Positions 47,421-56,805 of a stretch of 64,000 nucleotides of DNA are shown one piece after another. The position numbers and the translations under genes are program-made. Within the stretch, counting starts at the first letter, position 1. Every line of letters starts with the position of its first letter. The stretch is from contig NZ_CP094351.1 of the NCBI RefSeq assembly GCF_022807995.1, positions 2,077,001 to 2,141,000 of the forward strand, written 5' to 3'. A model generated the notes under the pieces. It saw only the letters and a program-made list of their open reading frames with translations, was not told the origin of the DNA and did not search any database. Origin of the DNA: Pseudomonas orientalis (GTDB taxonomy: Bacteria > Pseudomonadota > Gammaproteobacteria > Pseudomonadales > Pseudomonadaceae).

Positions 47421-50400
47421 ATGGTCACGGATAACCCGCCATACTTTTTCAGCGAAACTCAAACCGATCGCACGCAGCTCAGCAAGCGCCAACGCGCACG
47501 CAACTTTACCCTCAAGGACCTTGACTGGTTCGACGCGGTCTATCTGGCCACCGATGCGTTGCGGCGGGCACAAACAGTGCCGATGCACGTCCAAACCCTG
47601 CGACTGAATGTACCCGGTCAACAGGCTATTGAACTGGCGGGCGCCTTCGTCATGAGCCCCGCTCCGGAAGGCGGGGTGGTGCTCTATACGCCAGTTCGCG
47701 GTCTGGAAAAATTGCCCAGCCATGAAGCACTCACGACGCAACTGGGTGCGAGCCTCAAAGATTCGTCGCAGCGCCAAGGGTTGCTCGATTACCTTTCCAT
47801 CTCCCAGCAACACGTCCTGACGCCCACTGCGAACCCGACGATTACCGCGCATACCCTGGGCGGCGCTGTCTTCGAAGCACAACAAACGACTCTCGCCAGC
47901 AACCTGCTGGATAACGCCCGTCTGATGCGCGAGGAACTGCTCAAGCTGCCCAGTTTCACTTCTTTGCTGGATGACTACATTTCCACGCAGCTGGCGCAGT
48001 CCTTTGCGGGGGTCGATCAGCACCGAATCCAGGTGCAAACTTATGTGATCGACACATCCAGCGAATCAGGCGATGCCGATAGGCCAACGTTGCGGCACAC
48101 GACCACCCGCACGTTGAGCGAAACCATCCTCCGGTATTTCGTCAACAATGGCTGGCCTGAGGGTGAAACCCGGCGCTACGTTGATCCTCAACGCGCGCCT
48201 GGCAATCAGCAGCCTGCCCAGGAGGCTGACGATCAGTTGCGTTGGGAAGTCTCCGTGCAAGGATTGGCGCGGGGCTTGAAAGCCCATATGAAGCAACAGC
48301 CCAGGACATTTTGGGCGCAGCCTGCTTCCACCGGGGTCTCACGGCTGCAACTGTTTACTCAAGCCATGGCCAGTGCCTTTTTCACGGTGGTGCTGGATCA
48401 ACAGCAGCAAACTGCGATTACGGTTGACCAGCGTTTGCAGCTACAGGCCTTGCCGCTCAAGGCTGCGCTTGCCGCGACCACGCCGGCGCCCGCCGTTGCT
48501 GTTGAAAAGGCGCAGTTGCAGGCGCCTGGACAGTCCCCTGTCGAGCTGGCATCAACACTCATCATCAGCCATAACGAAAGTGACGATGGCTCGCCCTGGC
48601 TGCTCTACACCCCCCACCAGGGCTTGCAATCGTTTACTGCGCTGGATGCGCTGAAAACCCACCTTCTCGATAGCCTCAACCCGCGGCAGCACGCCGATGC
48701 CTGGAGAAATCATCTGTCCAGGTCGCAACGCCTTAACGAAGCCGATCTGTCGGCCTGCGATCTCACCAAAGCTCCGATCACGGGGGTTATTTTCGACAGC
48801 ATCATGGCGGGCATTATTGAAAAACAAGGCAGCAACCTTGAGTACGCTCTTGATCAATATCGCCTGAGCCAGGGCACGATGGACCTCGATGCGCTGGTCG
48901 ATCATGTGCTGGATGTGCGTGGCATGACCGATCCGAAATTACTCACCTTCGACCCCATGGGCCGCTGGAGTACCCAGTTGGCAAGTACCTGGACAGCGGC
49001 GGCGACAGAACCCAGAGTTCCGCCAACGCTCTCTGCACTGCGCACCGCTGTGCAATTGCTCGAAAACGTCAACGTTGAAATCGAACGACACCTGGCGTGG
49101 CGCCCCTCGCTGGAGAATTCCGCTACCACCTATCTCAACACCAGGCTGCACGCTAAACATCAACACATGCAGGCTGCATGCCTCTCCGTGCGTCGATACA
49201 GCACGCCCTCCAATAACACCGACACACCTCGACTGCTGTCATCGAGCAGCATGGTCGACTATTTTCTGGCGCGGTTATGTGGCGATGTCGGTTCACTGAA
49301 CGACCCGTTGAACACTCACGTTTATTCAATCACTTCTGACGAAACCGCCACCAGGATTTCAGGCTTGGACATCACCGACTTCAATACGCTGATCGACAGT
49401 GCAGTCGATGGTTTCAAGCCGTATCTGCGCAGAACCCACAGTGCGTACCCCAACATGGAGCCCTTGCTGAGAAAAGCAATGGAGATGGGCTTGACCGGGG
49501 AAATGCAAGTCAGGCTGTGGAGCAACGCGTTATTGCCCCTCGACTATGAAGTACTCTCAACCCTACTGGGTATTTACGCCAGAGACTTGCGCCCGAGTGT
49601 CAACGGGTTTCGCCCTGATGCGTTTGCATTGGCGATCACACCCACTGGGCAAACTACCCGGCAGGTACTCACTCACTGTTTCATGCTGACCGAGCGCGGC
49701 GGGCTTGACCCTCAATATAGCGGTCGTGCGCTGCTCTGGACGCCCGCGTTGGGACTGGAGAATTTCCGTTCACTGAGCCACTTCAAAGCAGAGGTGGAGC
49801 GACGCCTGGCAAGCCCGGACGAGCGACAGGCTTTCCTGGAGAACCTGGCGCAACCGGACTGGCACGCTCATCCGTCCTACGCGCTCAGCTCCCTTGAGCT
49901 GGTCGAAGACAACCTCGTCGAATACTTGCAACGATCCTATGCGCAACACAAAGACCGTGAGCTGGCGCGAATCCTGTCCATGGAACTCTCGCTGGAACAG
50001 TTACGTAAGCTTTGGCAGGTTCAAGCCACACAAGACCTGGCGCCCACCAACCTGCAGCGTGCCATGGACATGGTCCAGGCCATGATCGTACAACATGGTT
50101 TGCAATGGTTGGGCAACGCCAGCGCTGTCGATCAACAGCTCTATGCCGAGTTGCTGGAGCAGTACCGAAACAATGTCATCGACAATCAGGATTACCTGCA
50201 CGGGATCGACTCGCTGGCTCGGTTCACGCACGACAAACTCAGCGGTGTGCTCAAGGACATCGACGATCAGGCCGGCATTACACCGGATGACGTCGAAGTC
50301 GGGCTGCCGGTTGCGGGCAGTACGCCTGCCCGCAACCAGTCACTGCTGGACTACGCCTTGAGCCATCAATCGTTTTGGAACGATGAGGTGCCGCTGTTCG

Positions 50401-52625
50401 CCAGCACCGGTAAAACGCCATTGCCCTCTGCCCTCGATGCACAGACGCTGAAAGCGCGGATACAGGCGCTGAACATCAATGGGGCTTATCAGACTTACAT
50501 CAAAGGGTTACTGGGCCCTGTCAGCCCGGATTTTGAGCAACGCGCGACGCGATTCGCCAAGCAACTGCCGTGGCAACTGATGCAATACGCTCATGGCATG
50601 ATGTTGCAAGGCCGGCTTTCACCGGCGGCCTTCGGGCTCATTCAACAGGTCATGGACATGCCCGATGCTATCGCCCGGGCGACAGTGGTGAACGCCAACG
50701 CCATGATCCGCCCTTTGGGGCTGCTGGTGGATGACGGGAAGAAGACCATCAGGATTCCCGGGGCTTATTTGATCGGTCCCGCCTCAGGTGACACGGGACC
50801 TCTTGTCCTTTACGCCCCCTATAGCCCAGGCTACACCCTCAAGGAATATACCGTTGAGACCGCACTGCGTGCTGAGCTGACAGCCAGCGGCGCCTTACAG
50901 CGCTGGGTTCGGCTGCTGGTCCCGGCTGCTGACCTCACTGCACTCACCAGCGCACTGGAGCAACCCCAAGCCAGCGCCGCCCTCCAGTTGGCACGCAACC
51001 CTATCAACAGGCCTTTGTTCAAACAGTTGTATACCGACAATGTCGAGCTGCTGACGACGCTGCTGGGCTGTCAGAAAACGGCCAATGCAGGCACTGCCTG
51101 GGATACGGCCAAGGCCGTGTTCTCTGAGGGTGTGCAGCAGGCCATCGTGTTTTTTGCCGGGAAACTGGCTTACCCCTTGGTGGTCTGGCAGAGCTTCAAG
51201 CTATTCAAAGCGTCTGCCGAAGAGCTGCAAAGCCATCAATGGCATGAGGCGCTTGGTCATTTTATCGGCGGTGTCGCCTTGCTGGCCGGTTTGCGCACTT
51301 CCATGCCTCCCGTATCAGAGGGCGGCATGTCCCCGGCACACGAGCCGATCCCGCCGCCTTCCACATCTGCGAGCTCTGTGGTGTCCTGGCCCGCGCTGGA
51401 CATTACCGCTGCGCCGCGTACTCGGCTCCAGCGTTTCGAAGTCCTTGAGCCGAGCTTGGCCAGCCTGATTAACGATACCTCACTCAACCTCTACCAATCG
51501 GCCTCTACCCACTATTACGCAGCAGTGGCAGGCAAAGTGTTCCAAGTCATCAAGCACGACCTGGGCTGGCGGATCACGGGTGATGGAGAGGTCGGCCCAC
51601 AGGTGCACAGCAACACCCGACAACAGTGGATGCTCAGCAGCACTGACCCATTGCTGACGGGGCGACGAGCCATTGCACGACTGACCAATCGCTTCTATTC
51701 CGAGCCATTTGCGCGTCCCAGCATGAATATATTGGCCAGCGGCATGCGCCAGATTCGCGCGCTTTACGCTCAGGAGTCGTTGATGATTACCGAGGCACTG
51801 GCACTGGCCACGTTTTATGCAAGGAACGCCCAGGAAAACCTGCGCCTGCTCGCACAAACACCCCTGGCGGCACCTGATGTCGCCAAACGAATCAAAACGT
51901 TTTTCGACTTGCAGACCATCGAGGCTGAACACCTTCAAAAAATTCAGGCGATCGTCGACACGGTCTGCAGCGCGTTGATGGAGCCCTCGTTGATCGGCGC
52001 GGACTCAGCGCGATTTGTCATTGGCCACTCGCGGATACCGGCACTTCAGGGGGCCTACAAGGTGATGGCTTTTACGATCGTCCCCGACCCCCTGCAACTG
52101 GTGTACTTGACCGAAGCGTTCTTCAACCCGGGTCTGCAATACGATCATTTGTTGATAAAACCCTTCCATGTCAACGTCCACGCCCGTGCGACCACCCTCA
52201 TTCACGAAATCACGCATCATGTCTGTGCGACGTTGAACTTGGCTTACGTGCAGTCCACCCATCCCTTCCATGACCTGATTGACCCTCAAACCCCCGCGGG
52301 CAGTAAAACCAAAGCGGCCCTGGAAAACCGCCAGCTTTCAAGTTTGTCGCTCAGCACTCCGACGCAGCAGCTGTTTCAGGTGGTCGATATTGCAACTGGC
52401 CTCAAAACCGATCCCGCCAAGGGCTCGTCGACACAGTCTGTGCTCGACCGGCTGCTCACTGTCACCGGCACCCAAACCCTTGCCGATGCCCGGCAGATTT
52501 TCCGTACCGATCCGCTTAAACGCATCCTTACGGTACTGAGCAACGCCGACTCCGTCGCTTACCTGGTTGCACAGCTGGGGCGTCGAAAAGAGAGACCTGT
52601 TGGCCTGACCAGCGATTCGCCCTGA
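47421..52625 (+). CDS. Giant DUF6543/dermonecrotic-toxin-like protein with metallopeptidase motif
   Basis: 1734-residue protein without signal peptide. It belongs by eye to the long Pseudomonas proteins annotated as DUF6543 or dermonecrotic toxin. It has internal repeats: the pattern ELAGAFVMS..VVLYTPVRGLEKLPSHEALTTQL recurs near residues 380-420 and 720-790 as LASTLIIS..LLYTPHQGL and a similar LLWTPALGL. Near residue 1270-1300 is a hydrophobic stretch. The C-terminal part contains TTLIHEITHHVC, an HExxH zinc motif with His1595, Glu1596, His1599. A toxin delivered to host or rival cells is plausible; delivery route unknown. ATG 47421 follows GGAGAG. Confidence 0.82.
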   Translation: MVTDNPPYFFSETQTDRTQLSKRQRARNFTLKDLDWFDAVYLATDALRRAQTVPMHVQTLRLNVPGQQAIELAGAFVMSPAPEGGVVLYTPVRGLEKLPSHEALTTQLGASLKDSSQRQGLLDYLSISQQHVLTPTANPTITAHTLGGAVFEAQQTTLASNLLDNARLMREELLKLPSFTSLLDDYISTQLAQSFAGVDQHRIQVQTYVIDTSSESGDADRPTLRHTTTRTLSETILRYFVNNGWPEGETRRYVDPQRAPGNQQPAQEADDQLRWEVSVQGLARGLKAHMKQQPRTFWAQPASTGVSRLQLFTQAMASAFFTVVLDQQQQTAITVDQRLQLQALPLKAALAATTPAPAVAVEKAQLQAPGQSPVELASTLIISHNESDDGSPWLLYTPHQGLQSFTALDALKTHLLDSLNPRQHADAWRNHLSRSQRLNEADLSACDLTKAPITGVIFDSIMAGIIEKQGSNLEYALDQYRLSQGTMDLDALVDHVLDVRGMTDPKLLTFDPMGRWSTQLASTWTAAATEPRVPPTLSALRTAVQLLENVNVEIERHLAWRPSLENSATTYLNTRLHAKHQHMQAACLSVRRYSTPSNNTDTPRLLSSSSMVDYFLARLCGDVGSLNDPLNTHVYSITSDETATRISGLDITDFNTLIDSAVDGFKPYLRRTHSAYPNMEPLLRKAMEMGLTGEMQVRLWSNALLPLDYEVLSTLLGIYARDLRPSVNGFRPDAFALAITPTGQTTRQVLTHCFMLTERGGLDPQYSGRALLWTPALGLENFRSLSHFKAEVERRLASPDERQAFLENLAQPDWHAHPSYALSSLELVEDNLVEYLQRSYAQHKDRELARILSMELSLEQLRKLWQVQATQDLAPTNLQRAMDMVQAMIVQHGLQWLGNASAVDQQLYAELLEQYRNNVIDNQDYLHGIDSLARFTHDKLSGVLKDIDDQAGITPDDVEVGLPVAGSTPARNQSLLDYALSHQSFWNDEVPLFASTGKTPLPSALDAQTLKARIQALNINGAYQTYIKGLLGPVSPDFEQRATRFAKQLPWQLMQYAHGMMLQGRLSPAAFGLIQQVMDMPDAIARATVVNANAMIRPLGLLVDDGKKTIRIPGAYLIGPASGDTGPLVLYAPYSPGYTLKEYTVETALRAELTASGALQRWVRLLVPAADLTALTSALEQPQASAALQLARNPINRPLFKQLYTDNVELLTTLLGCQKTANAGTAWDTAKAVFSEGVQQAIVFFAGKLAYPLVVWQSFKLFKASAEELQSHQWHEALGHFIGGVALLAGLRTSMPPVSEGGMSPAHEPIPPPSTSASSVVSWPALDITAAPRTRLQRFEVLEPSLASLINDTSLNLYQSASTHYYAAVAGKVFQVIKHDLGWRITGDGEVGPQVHSNTRQQWMLSSTDPLLTGRRAIARLTNRFYSEPFARPSMNILASGMRQIRALYAQESLMITEALALATFYARNAQENLRLLAQTPLAAPDVAKRIKTFFDLQTIEAEHLQKIQAIVDTVCSALMEPSLIGADSARFVIGHSRIPALQGAYKVMAFTIVPDPLQLVYLTEAFFNPGLQYDHLLIKPFHVNVHARATTLIHEITHHVCATLNLAYVQSTHPFHDLIDPQTPAGSKTKAALENRQLSSLSLSTPTQQLFQVVDIATGLKTDPAKGSSTQSVLDRLLTVTGTQTLADARQIFRTDPLKRILTVLSNADSVAYLVAQLGRRKERPVGLTSDSP

Positions 52626-52719
52626 TTCTTCGCGCACGCCATATTCCGTTTTTGTGGGGCTCGGACACCCGGCCGGTCATCCAATGGTCATAAACCAGAC
52701 GGAAGGCATATCAGCATTC
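52626..52719. other. Short intergenic region
   Basis: Nothing supported besides the promoter entry that follows. Confidence 0.4.
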
Positions 52720-52746
52720 TAAAGTTGCGAGGCACTGGGCAGATAA
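52720..52746 (+). promoter_or_regulatory. Sigma-28 (FliA) promoter
   Basis: TAAAGTTG (52720-52727), an 11-base spacer, GCAGATAA (52739-52746). The consensus is TAAAGTTT-N11-GCCGATAA; 14 of 16 positions match with exact spacing. Located 45 bases before the first chemoreceptor start codon, it ties the operon to the flagellar regulon. Confidence 0.78.
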
Positions 52747-52791
52747 CCCCTATGTCGTCTATATCCGCAACACTGTTCAAGGATCGAACCC

Positions 52792-54006
52792 ATGACCCAG
52801 CGTCAATCCGTCCGCATTTCCCTTCCTGGTTCTCCGCGTTTTTGCTGGTTTGCTCTGATCCCGGTAGTGCCTGCCGTCGTGTGGTTGCTGGTGCAGTCAG
52901 CCTCCACAGCCAATCTGGTGGCGTGTGCGGTACTGGTATTGATTGGTTTGGGTGCCTGTGCCTGGAGCACAGGTTCGCAGGGCAAGGCTGTGTTGCGCGC
53001 GATGTCGCGGGCGCAGGCGGATCAGTCAACGGTGGACGCAGCGCGCAACGGCGTGGCTTCTCGCGCACAGCTTGATGAAGTGTTGCTGGGCGCCATGCCG
53101 ATCTGGGCCAAGCAGGTGGAAAGCTCGCGGCATCAGACTGAAGAAGCGATTGTAAGCCTGGCCAACCGTTTCACCGGGATCGCCGCGCGATTGCAGGAAA
53201 CGGTACAGGCGTCGCAGCAGGCTGCCGGCGAACTGGACGGGCAGTCCGCCGACGGCGCGCTTGAGGTGCTGGCGCGCAGTGACAGCGAGCTGAGCCAGGT
53301 GATCAACTCGCTCAAGGCCACTCAGACCAGCCGTGACCAGACCCTGGCCCAGGTCCGCAGCCTCACCGCCTATACCAAGGAACTGCGCGCCATGGCCGCC
53401 GACGTGGCGGCGATTGCCGCCCAGACCAACCTGCTGGCCCTCAACGCCGCCATCGAGGCGGCCCGTGCCGGCGAGGCAGGGCGCGGCTTTGCGGTGGTGG
53501 CCGATGCGGTGCGCAGCCTGTCGAACAAATCCAGTGAAACCGGCCAGCAGATGTCGGCCAAGGTCGACATCATCAATAACGCCATCACGCAGTTGGTGCA
53601 GGCCGCGTCCAGCAGTGCCGACCAGGACAGCCACTCGGTGGCCGAGTCCGAAAACAGCATTCAACGCGTGCTTGAGCGCTTCCAGAACATCACCGGGCGC
53701 CTGGCCGACTCTGCCGACCTGCTCAAACAGGAGAGCTACGGCATCCGTGATGAGATGACCGAAGTGCTGGTCAGCCTGCAATTCCAGGACCGGGTCAGCC
53801 AGATCCTCAGCCACGTGCGAGACAACATGCACGCCTTGCATGACCACCTCCAGCAAGCCAGCCAGGCGCCGGACCAGGCCGTGGGCGTCGATGCCCGGCA
53901 GTGGCTCGCGCGGATGGAAGCCACCTACGCCACCGACGAGCAACGGCGCCTCCATCACGGAGCGGCGGCCGCGCAGCAGAACTCTCAAGACATCACCTTC
54001 TTTTAG
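52792..54006 (+). CDS. Methyl-accepting chemotaxis protein (short, no large sensor domain)
   Basis: 404-residue receptor with two adjacent N-terminal TM segments (about 17-35 and 39-58) and almost no periplasmic loop, then a coiled-coil signalling domain with the hairpin tip [40 protein letters not shown] (shown in parts as one motif of the family). HAMP is not evident. It probably senses an internal or membrane signal. First gene of the chemosensory operon, directly after the sigma-28 promoter; CheY follows after nine bases. Confidence 0.9.
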   Translation: MTQRQSVRISLPGSPRFCWFALIPVVPAVVWLLVQSASTANLVACAVLVLIGLGACAWSTGSQGKAVLRAMSRAQADQSTVDAARNGVASRAQLDEVLLGAMPIWAKQVESSRHQTEEAIVSLANRFTGIAARLQETVQASQQAAGELDGQSADGALEVLARSDSELSQVINSLKATQTSRDQTLAQVRSLTAYTKELRAMAADVAAIAAQTNLLALNAAIEAARAGEAGRGFAVVADAVRSLSNKSSETGQQMSAKVDIINNAITQLVQAASSSADQDSHSVAESENSIQRVLERFQNITGRLADSADLLKQESYGIRDEMTEVLVSLQFQDRVSQILSHVRDNMHALHDHLQQASQAPDQAVGVDARQWLARMEATYATDEQRRLHHGAAAAQQNSQDITFF

Positions 54007-54015
54007 GAGCACACC

Positions 54016-54384
54016 ATGGCAAAGAATGTATTAGTGGTCGACGACTCTAGCAGCGTGCGGCAAGTGGTCGGCATTGCCTTGAAAAGCGCCGGCTATGACG
54101 TCATCGAGGCCAGCGACGGCAAGGATGCCCTGAGCAAGCTGACCGGGCAGAAAGTGCACTTGATCATCAGCGACGTGAACATGCCCAACATGGACGGCAT
54201 CACCTTCGTCAAGGAGGTCAAGAAGCTGGCCAATTACAAGTTCACCCCGATCATCATGCTGACCACCGAGTCCCAGGAGTCGAAGAAGGCCGAGGGCCAG
54301 GCCGCCGGCGCCAAGGCGTGGGTGGTCAAGCCGTTCCAGCCTGCGCAGATGTTGGCAGCCGTGTCTAAACTCATCCTGCCCTGA
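54016..54384 (+). CDS. cheY: CheY-type response regulator
   Basis: 122-residue single receiver: acidic pair VVDDSSSVRQ, phospho-acceptor Asp53 in IISDVNMPNMDG, Thr in MLTTES and Lys in VVKPFQP. It receives phosphate from the CheA two genes downstream. ATG follows AGGAG in the short gap after the receptor gene. Confidence 0.94.
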   Translation: MAKNVLVVDDSSSVRQVVGIALKSAGYDVIEASDGKDALSKLTGQKVHLIISDVNMPNMDGITFVKEVKKLANYKFTPIIMLTTESQESKKAEGQAAGAKAWVVKPFQPAQMLAAVSKLILP

Positions 54385-54407
54385 TTCCCGGCGCCAGGGA
54401 GGTTCCC

Positions 54408-54695
54408 ATGCCGATAACCACCGAAACAGTCGACGACACTGCCCGCGTGCGCATTGACGGCGAGCTGACGATCTACACCGTAGCGGAACTGGCGGGTGCG
54501 CTGCTGCCGCAGATGGGCGCGGCACCGCGCCTGGAGCTGGACCTGTCGGAGGTCACGGAAATGGATGGCGCCGGCTTGCAGTTGCTCGCGGTCATCCAGC
54601 GTGAAGCCGGCATCGCCGGTACAGCCTTGAGCGTGACCGGCCAGAGCCAGGTGGTCATGCAGGCGCTCCAACTGTGTCGCAGCGCGGCCTCATAG
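54408..54695 (+). CDS. STAS-domain protein
   Basis: 95-residue single STAS domain (anti-sigma-antagonist fold): ARVRIDGELTIYTVAELAGAL and LDLSEVTEMDGAGLQLLAVIQ. At the usual phosphoserine site (D-S-A-G) this protein has D-G-A-G, so control by serine phosphorylation is unlikely. Sits between cheY and cheA, which suggests a scaffold or adaptor role in the array. Start after GGGAGG. Confidence 0.85.
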   Translation: MPITTETVDDTARVRIDGELTIYTVAELAGALLPQMGAAPRLELDLSEVTEMDGAGLQLLAVIQREAGIAGTALSVTGQSQVVMQALQLCRSAAS

Positions 54696-54736
54696 TCAGC
54701 GCTTCCCACGTTTTTTGATCGACAAGGAAGGTCCCG

Positions 54737-56776
54737 GTGAGCATCAATCTCGATCAGGCACAGCAGACATTCATCGTTGAGGCACGCGAGCTGTTGCAGG
54801 CCATGGAGCAATCCCTGCTGCAATTGGAAAGCGAGCCCGACGACCAGGACGCCATTGGCGCGATTTTCCGCGCCGCGCACACCATCAAGGGGTCGGCGGG
54901 CCTTTTCGGGCTGGCGTCGATCGTGGGGTTCACGCATAACGTCGAAGACGTGCTTGACCGCCTGCGCGAAGGCAATGTGGTGGTGGACGCCGCATTGATC
55001 GCGTTGCTGCTCAAGTGCGGCGATCACATGCTCGAACTGGTCGAAGTGGTCGCCAACCGCGGTGAGGCGCCGACGCCTGCCGCTCTGGAGCGCGGTGAGG
55101 CATTGCGCGAGGCGCTGAGTGCCTATCAGCCGGTGCGAACCGCTGCTGCCAGCGTTGCAACCGCTGAGGTGGCCGACGACGCGGCGGCCGAAGTGCTCTG
55201 GCACATCTGCCTGCGCTTCGGCGTGGACGTGTTCCGTAATGGCATGGACCCGCTGTCATTTTTGCGCTACCTCGAAACCATGGGGCAGATGGTGCAGGTC
55301 ACCACCCTGACCGACAGCATCCCGCCAATGGACACCTGGGACCCGGAAAGCTGCTATCTGGGTTTCGAGATCGACTTACGCTCGACAGCCAGTCACGCCA
55401 CCCTCAACGAAGTGTTCGACTTTGTGCGTGACGACTGCGAGGTGCACATCAGTGCGGTGGACGAAGCGCCTGGGAGCACTGCGGTCGTTGCTGGCGAACG
55501 GGTCACCCAGGCAGAGCAGGGCCTTGTGGCGACGACACCGCAGCGTTCTGTCGCCGCCAGCGAGGCGAAACCGCGCGACGGCAATTACGTGCGGGTCAAC
55601 GCCGACAAGCTCGACGAGCTGATCAATCTGGTCGGCGAACTGGTGATCGCCAGTGCCGGCTCAAGCCTGCTGGCCCGCTCCTGTAACAACGACCCCTTGC
55701 AAGAGGCGACCTCGACGGTATCGGCGCTGGTCGAAGAGATTCTCGATGGCGCTCTGCACCTGCGCATGATCCCCATTGGTGACACGTTCAACCGTTTTCG
55801 CCGTGTGGTGCGCGATATCAGCCAGGAGCTGGGCAAGGACATCGAGCTGATCATCAGCGGTGCGGACACCGAACTGGACAAAACCGTGGTCGAGAAAATC
55901 GGCGACCCGCTGATGCACCTGCTGCGCAACGCCATGGACCACGGTATCGAAAGCGCCGAGGCACGGCGTGCGGCCGGCAAGCCGACCAAGGGCCACCTGA
56001 GCCTCAATGCCTACCATGACTCGGGGAGCATCGTCATTGAAATCGCCGACGACGGCGCCGGGCTCAACCGCGAACGCATCCTGCAAAAGGCCCAGGAGCG
56101 CGGGTTAGTGGCCAGCGGCGCAGTACTGACCGACCAGGAGATCTACAACTTGATCTTCGAAGCGGGTTTCTCCACCGCCGAGGCGGTGACCAACCTGTCC
56201 GGGCGCGGCGTCGGCATGGACGTGGTCAAGCGCAACATCACCTTGTTGCGTGGCACCGTCGACCTGGACAGCCGCCCCGGCGAGGGCACGGTGGTGCGCA
56301 TCCGCTTGCCGCTGACCCTGGCAATCATCAATGGGTTTCTGGTCGGCATCGACCAGTCCACCTACGTGATTCCCCTGGACATGGTCCAGGAATGTATCGA
56401 ACTGGACGAAACCCGGCGCCAGTCCAGCCACGACAACGGCTATCTGGACCTGCGTGGCGAGGTCTTGCCGCTGGTGGACCTGCGCGACCACTTCAGCCAC
56501 GAAGGCGCAGCTGCACGGCGCCAGAACGTGGTGGTGGTGCGCTACGCCGAGCACAAGGCCGGGCTGGTGGTGGATGACCTGCTCGGTGAGTTCCAGACCG
56601 TGATCAAACCGTTGGGCAAGCTGTTCGGCGCGCTGCGCGGCATCAGCGGCTCGACCATATTGGGCAGCGGCGCCGTGGCCCTGATCCTGGATGTACCGGC
56701 ACTGCTCAACCAACTCGTACAACTGGAAGCCCGCACGCCCCAGGCGCCTCAATCGCCGCCGGTCGTTGTTCGCTGA
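54737..56776 (+). CDS. cheA: Chemotaxis histidine kinase CheA
   Basis: 679-residue kinase: one Hpt (P1) domain with His48 in RAAHTIKGSAG, a linker/P2-like part (about 150-280), dimerisation P3 (YVRVNADKLDELINLVGELVI), ATPase P4 (HLLRNAMDHGIE, IADDGAGLN, GRGVGMDVVK) and a CheW-like P5 regulatory domain to the end. Starts with GTG 54737 after AAGGAAGG. It autophosphorylates and passes phosphate to CheY and CheB of this operon. Confidence 0.95.
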   Translation: MSINLDQAQQTFIVEARELLQAMEQSLLQLESEPDDQDAIGAIFRAAHTIKGSAGLFGLASIVGFTHNVEDVLDRLREGNVVVDAALIALLLKCGDHMLELVEVVANRGEAPTPAALERGEALREALSAYQPVRTAAASVATAEVADDAAAEVLWHICLRFGVDVFRNGMDPLSFLRYLETMGQMVQVTTLTDSIPPMDTWDPESCYLGFEIDLRSTASHATLNEVFDFVRDDCEVHISAVDEAPGSTAVVAGERVTQAEQGLVATTPQRSVAASEAKPRDGNYVRVNADKLDELINLVGELVIASAGSSLLARSCNNDPLQEATSTVSALVEEILDGALHLRMIPIGDTFNRFRRVVRDISQELGKDIELIISGADTELDKTVVEKIGDPLMHLLRNAMDHGIESAEARRAAGKPTKGHLSLNAYHDSGSIVIEIADDGAGLNRERILQKAQERGLVASGAVLTDQEIYNLIFEAGFSTAEAVTNLSGRGVGMDVVKRNITLLRGTVDLDSRPGEGTVVRIRLPLTLAIINGFLVGIDQSTYVIPLDMVQECIELDETRRQSSHDNGYLDLRGEVLPLVDLRDHFSHEGAAARRQNVVVVRYAEHKAGLVVDDLLGEFQTVIKPLGKLFGALRGISGSTILGSGAVALILDVPALLNQLVQLEARTPQAPQSPPVVVR

Positions 56777-56805
56777 CGCATAAGCAATTCCATGGAGGTT
56801 CCCCG

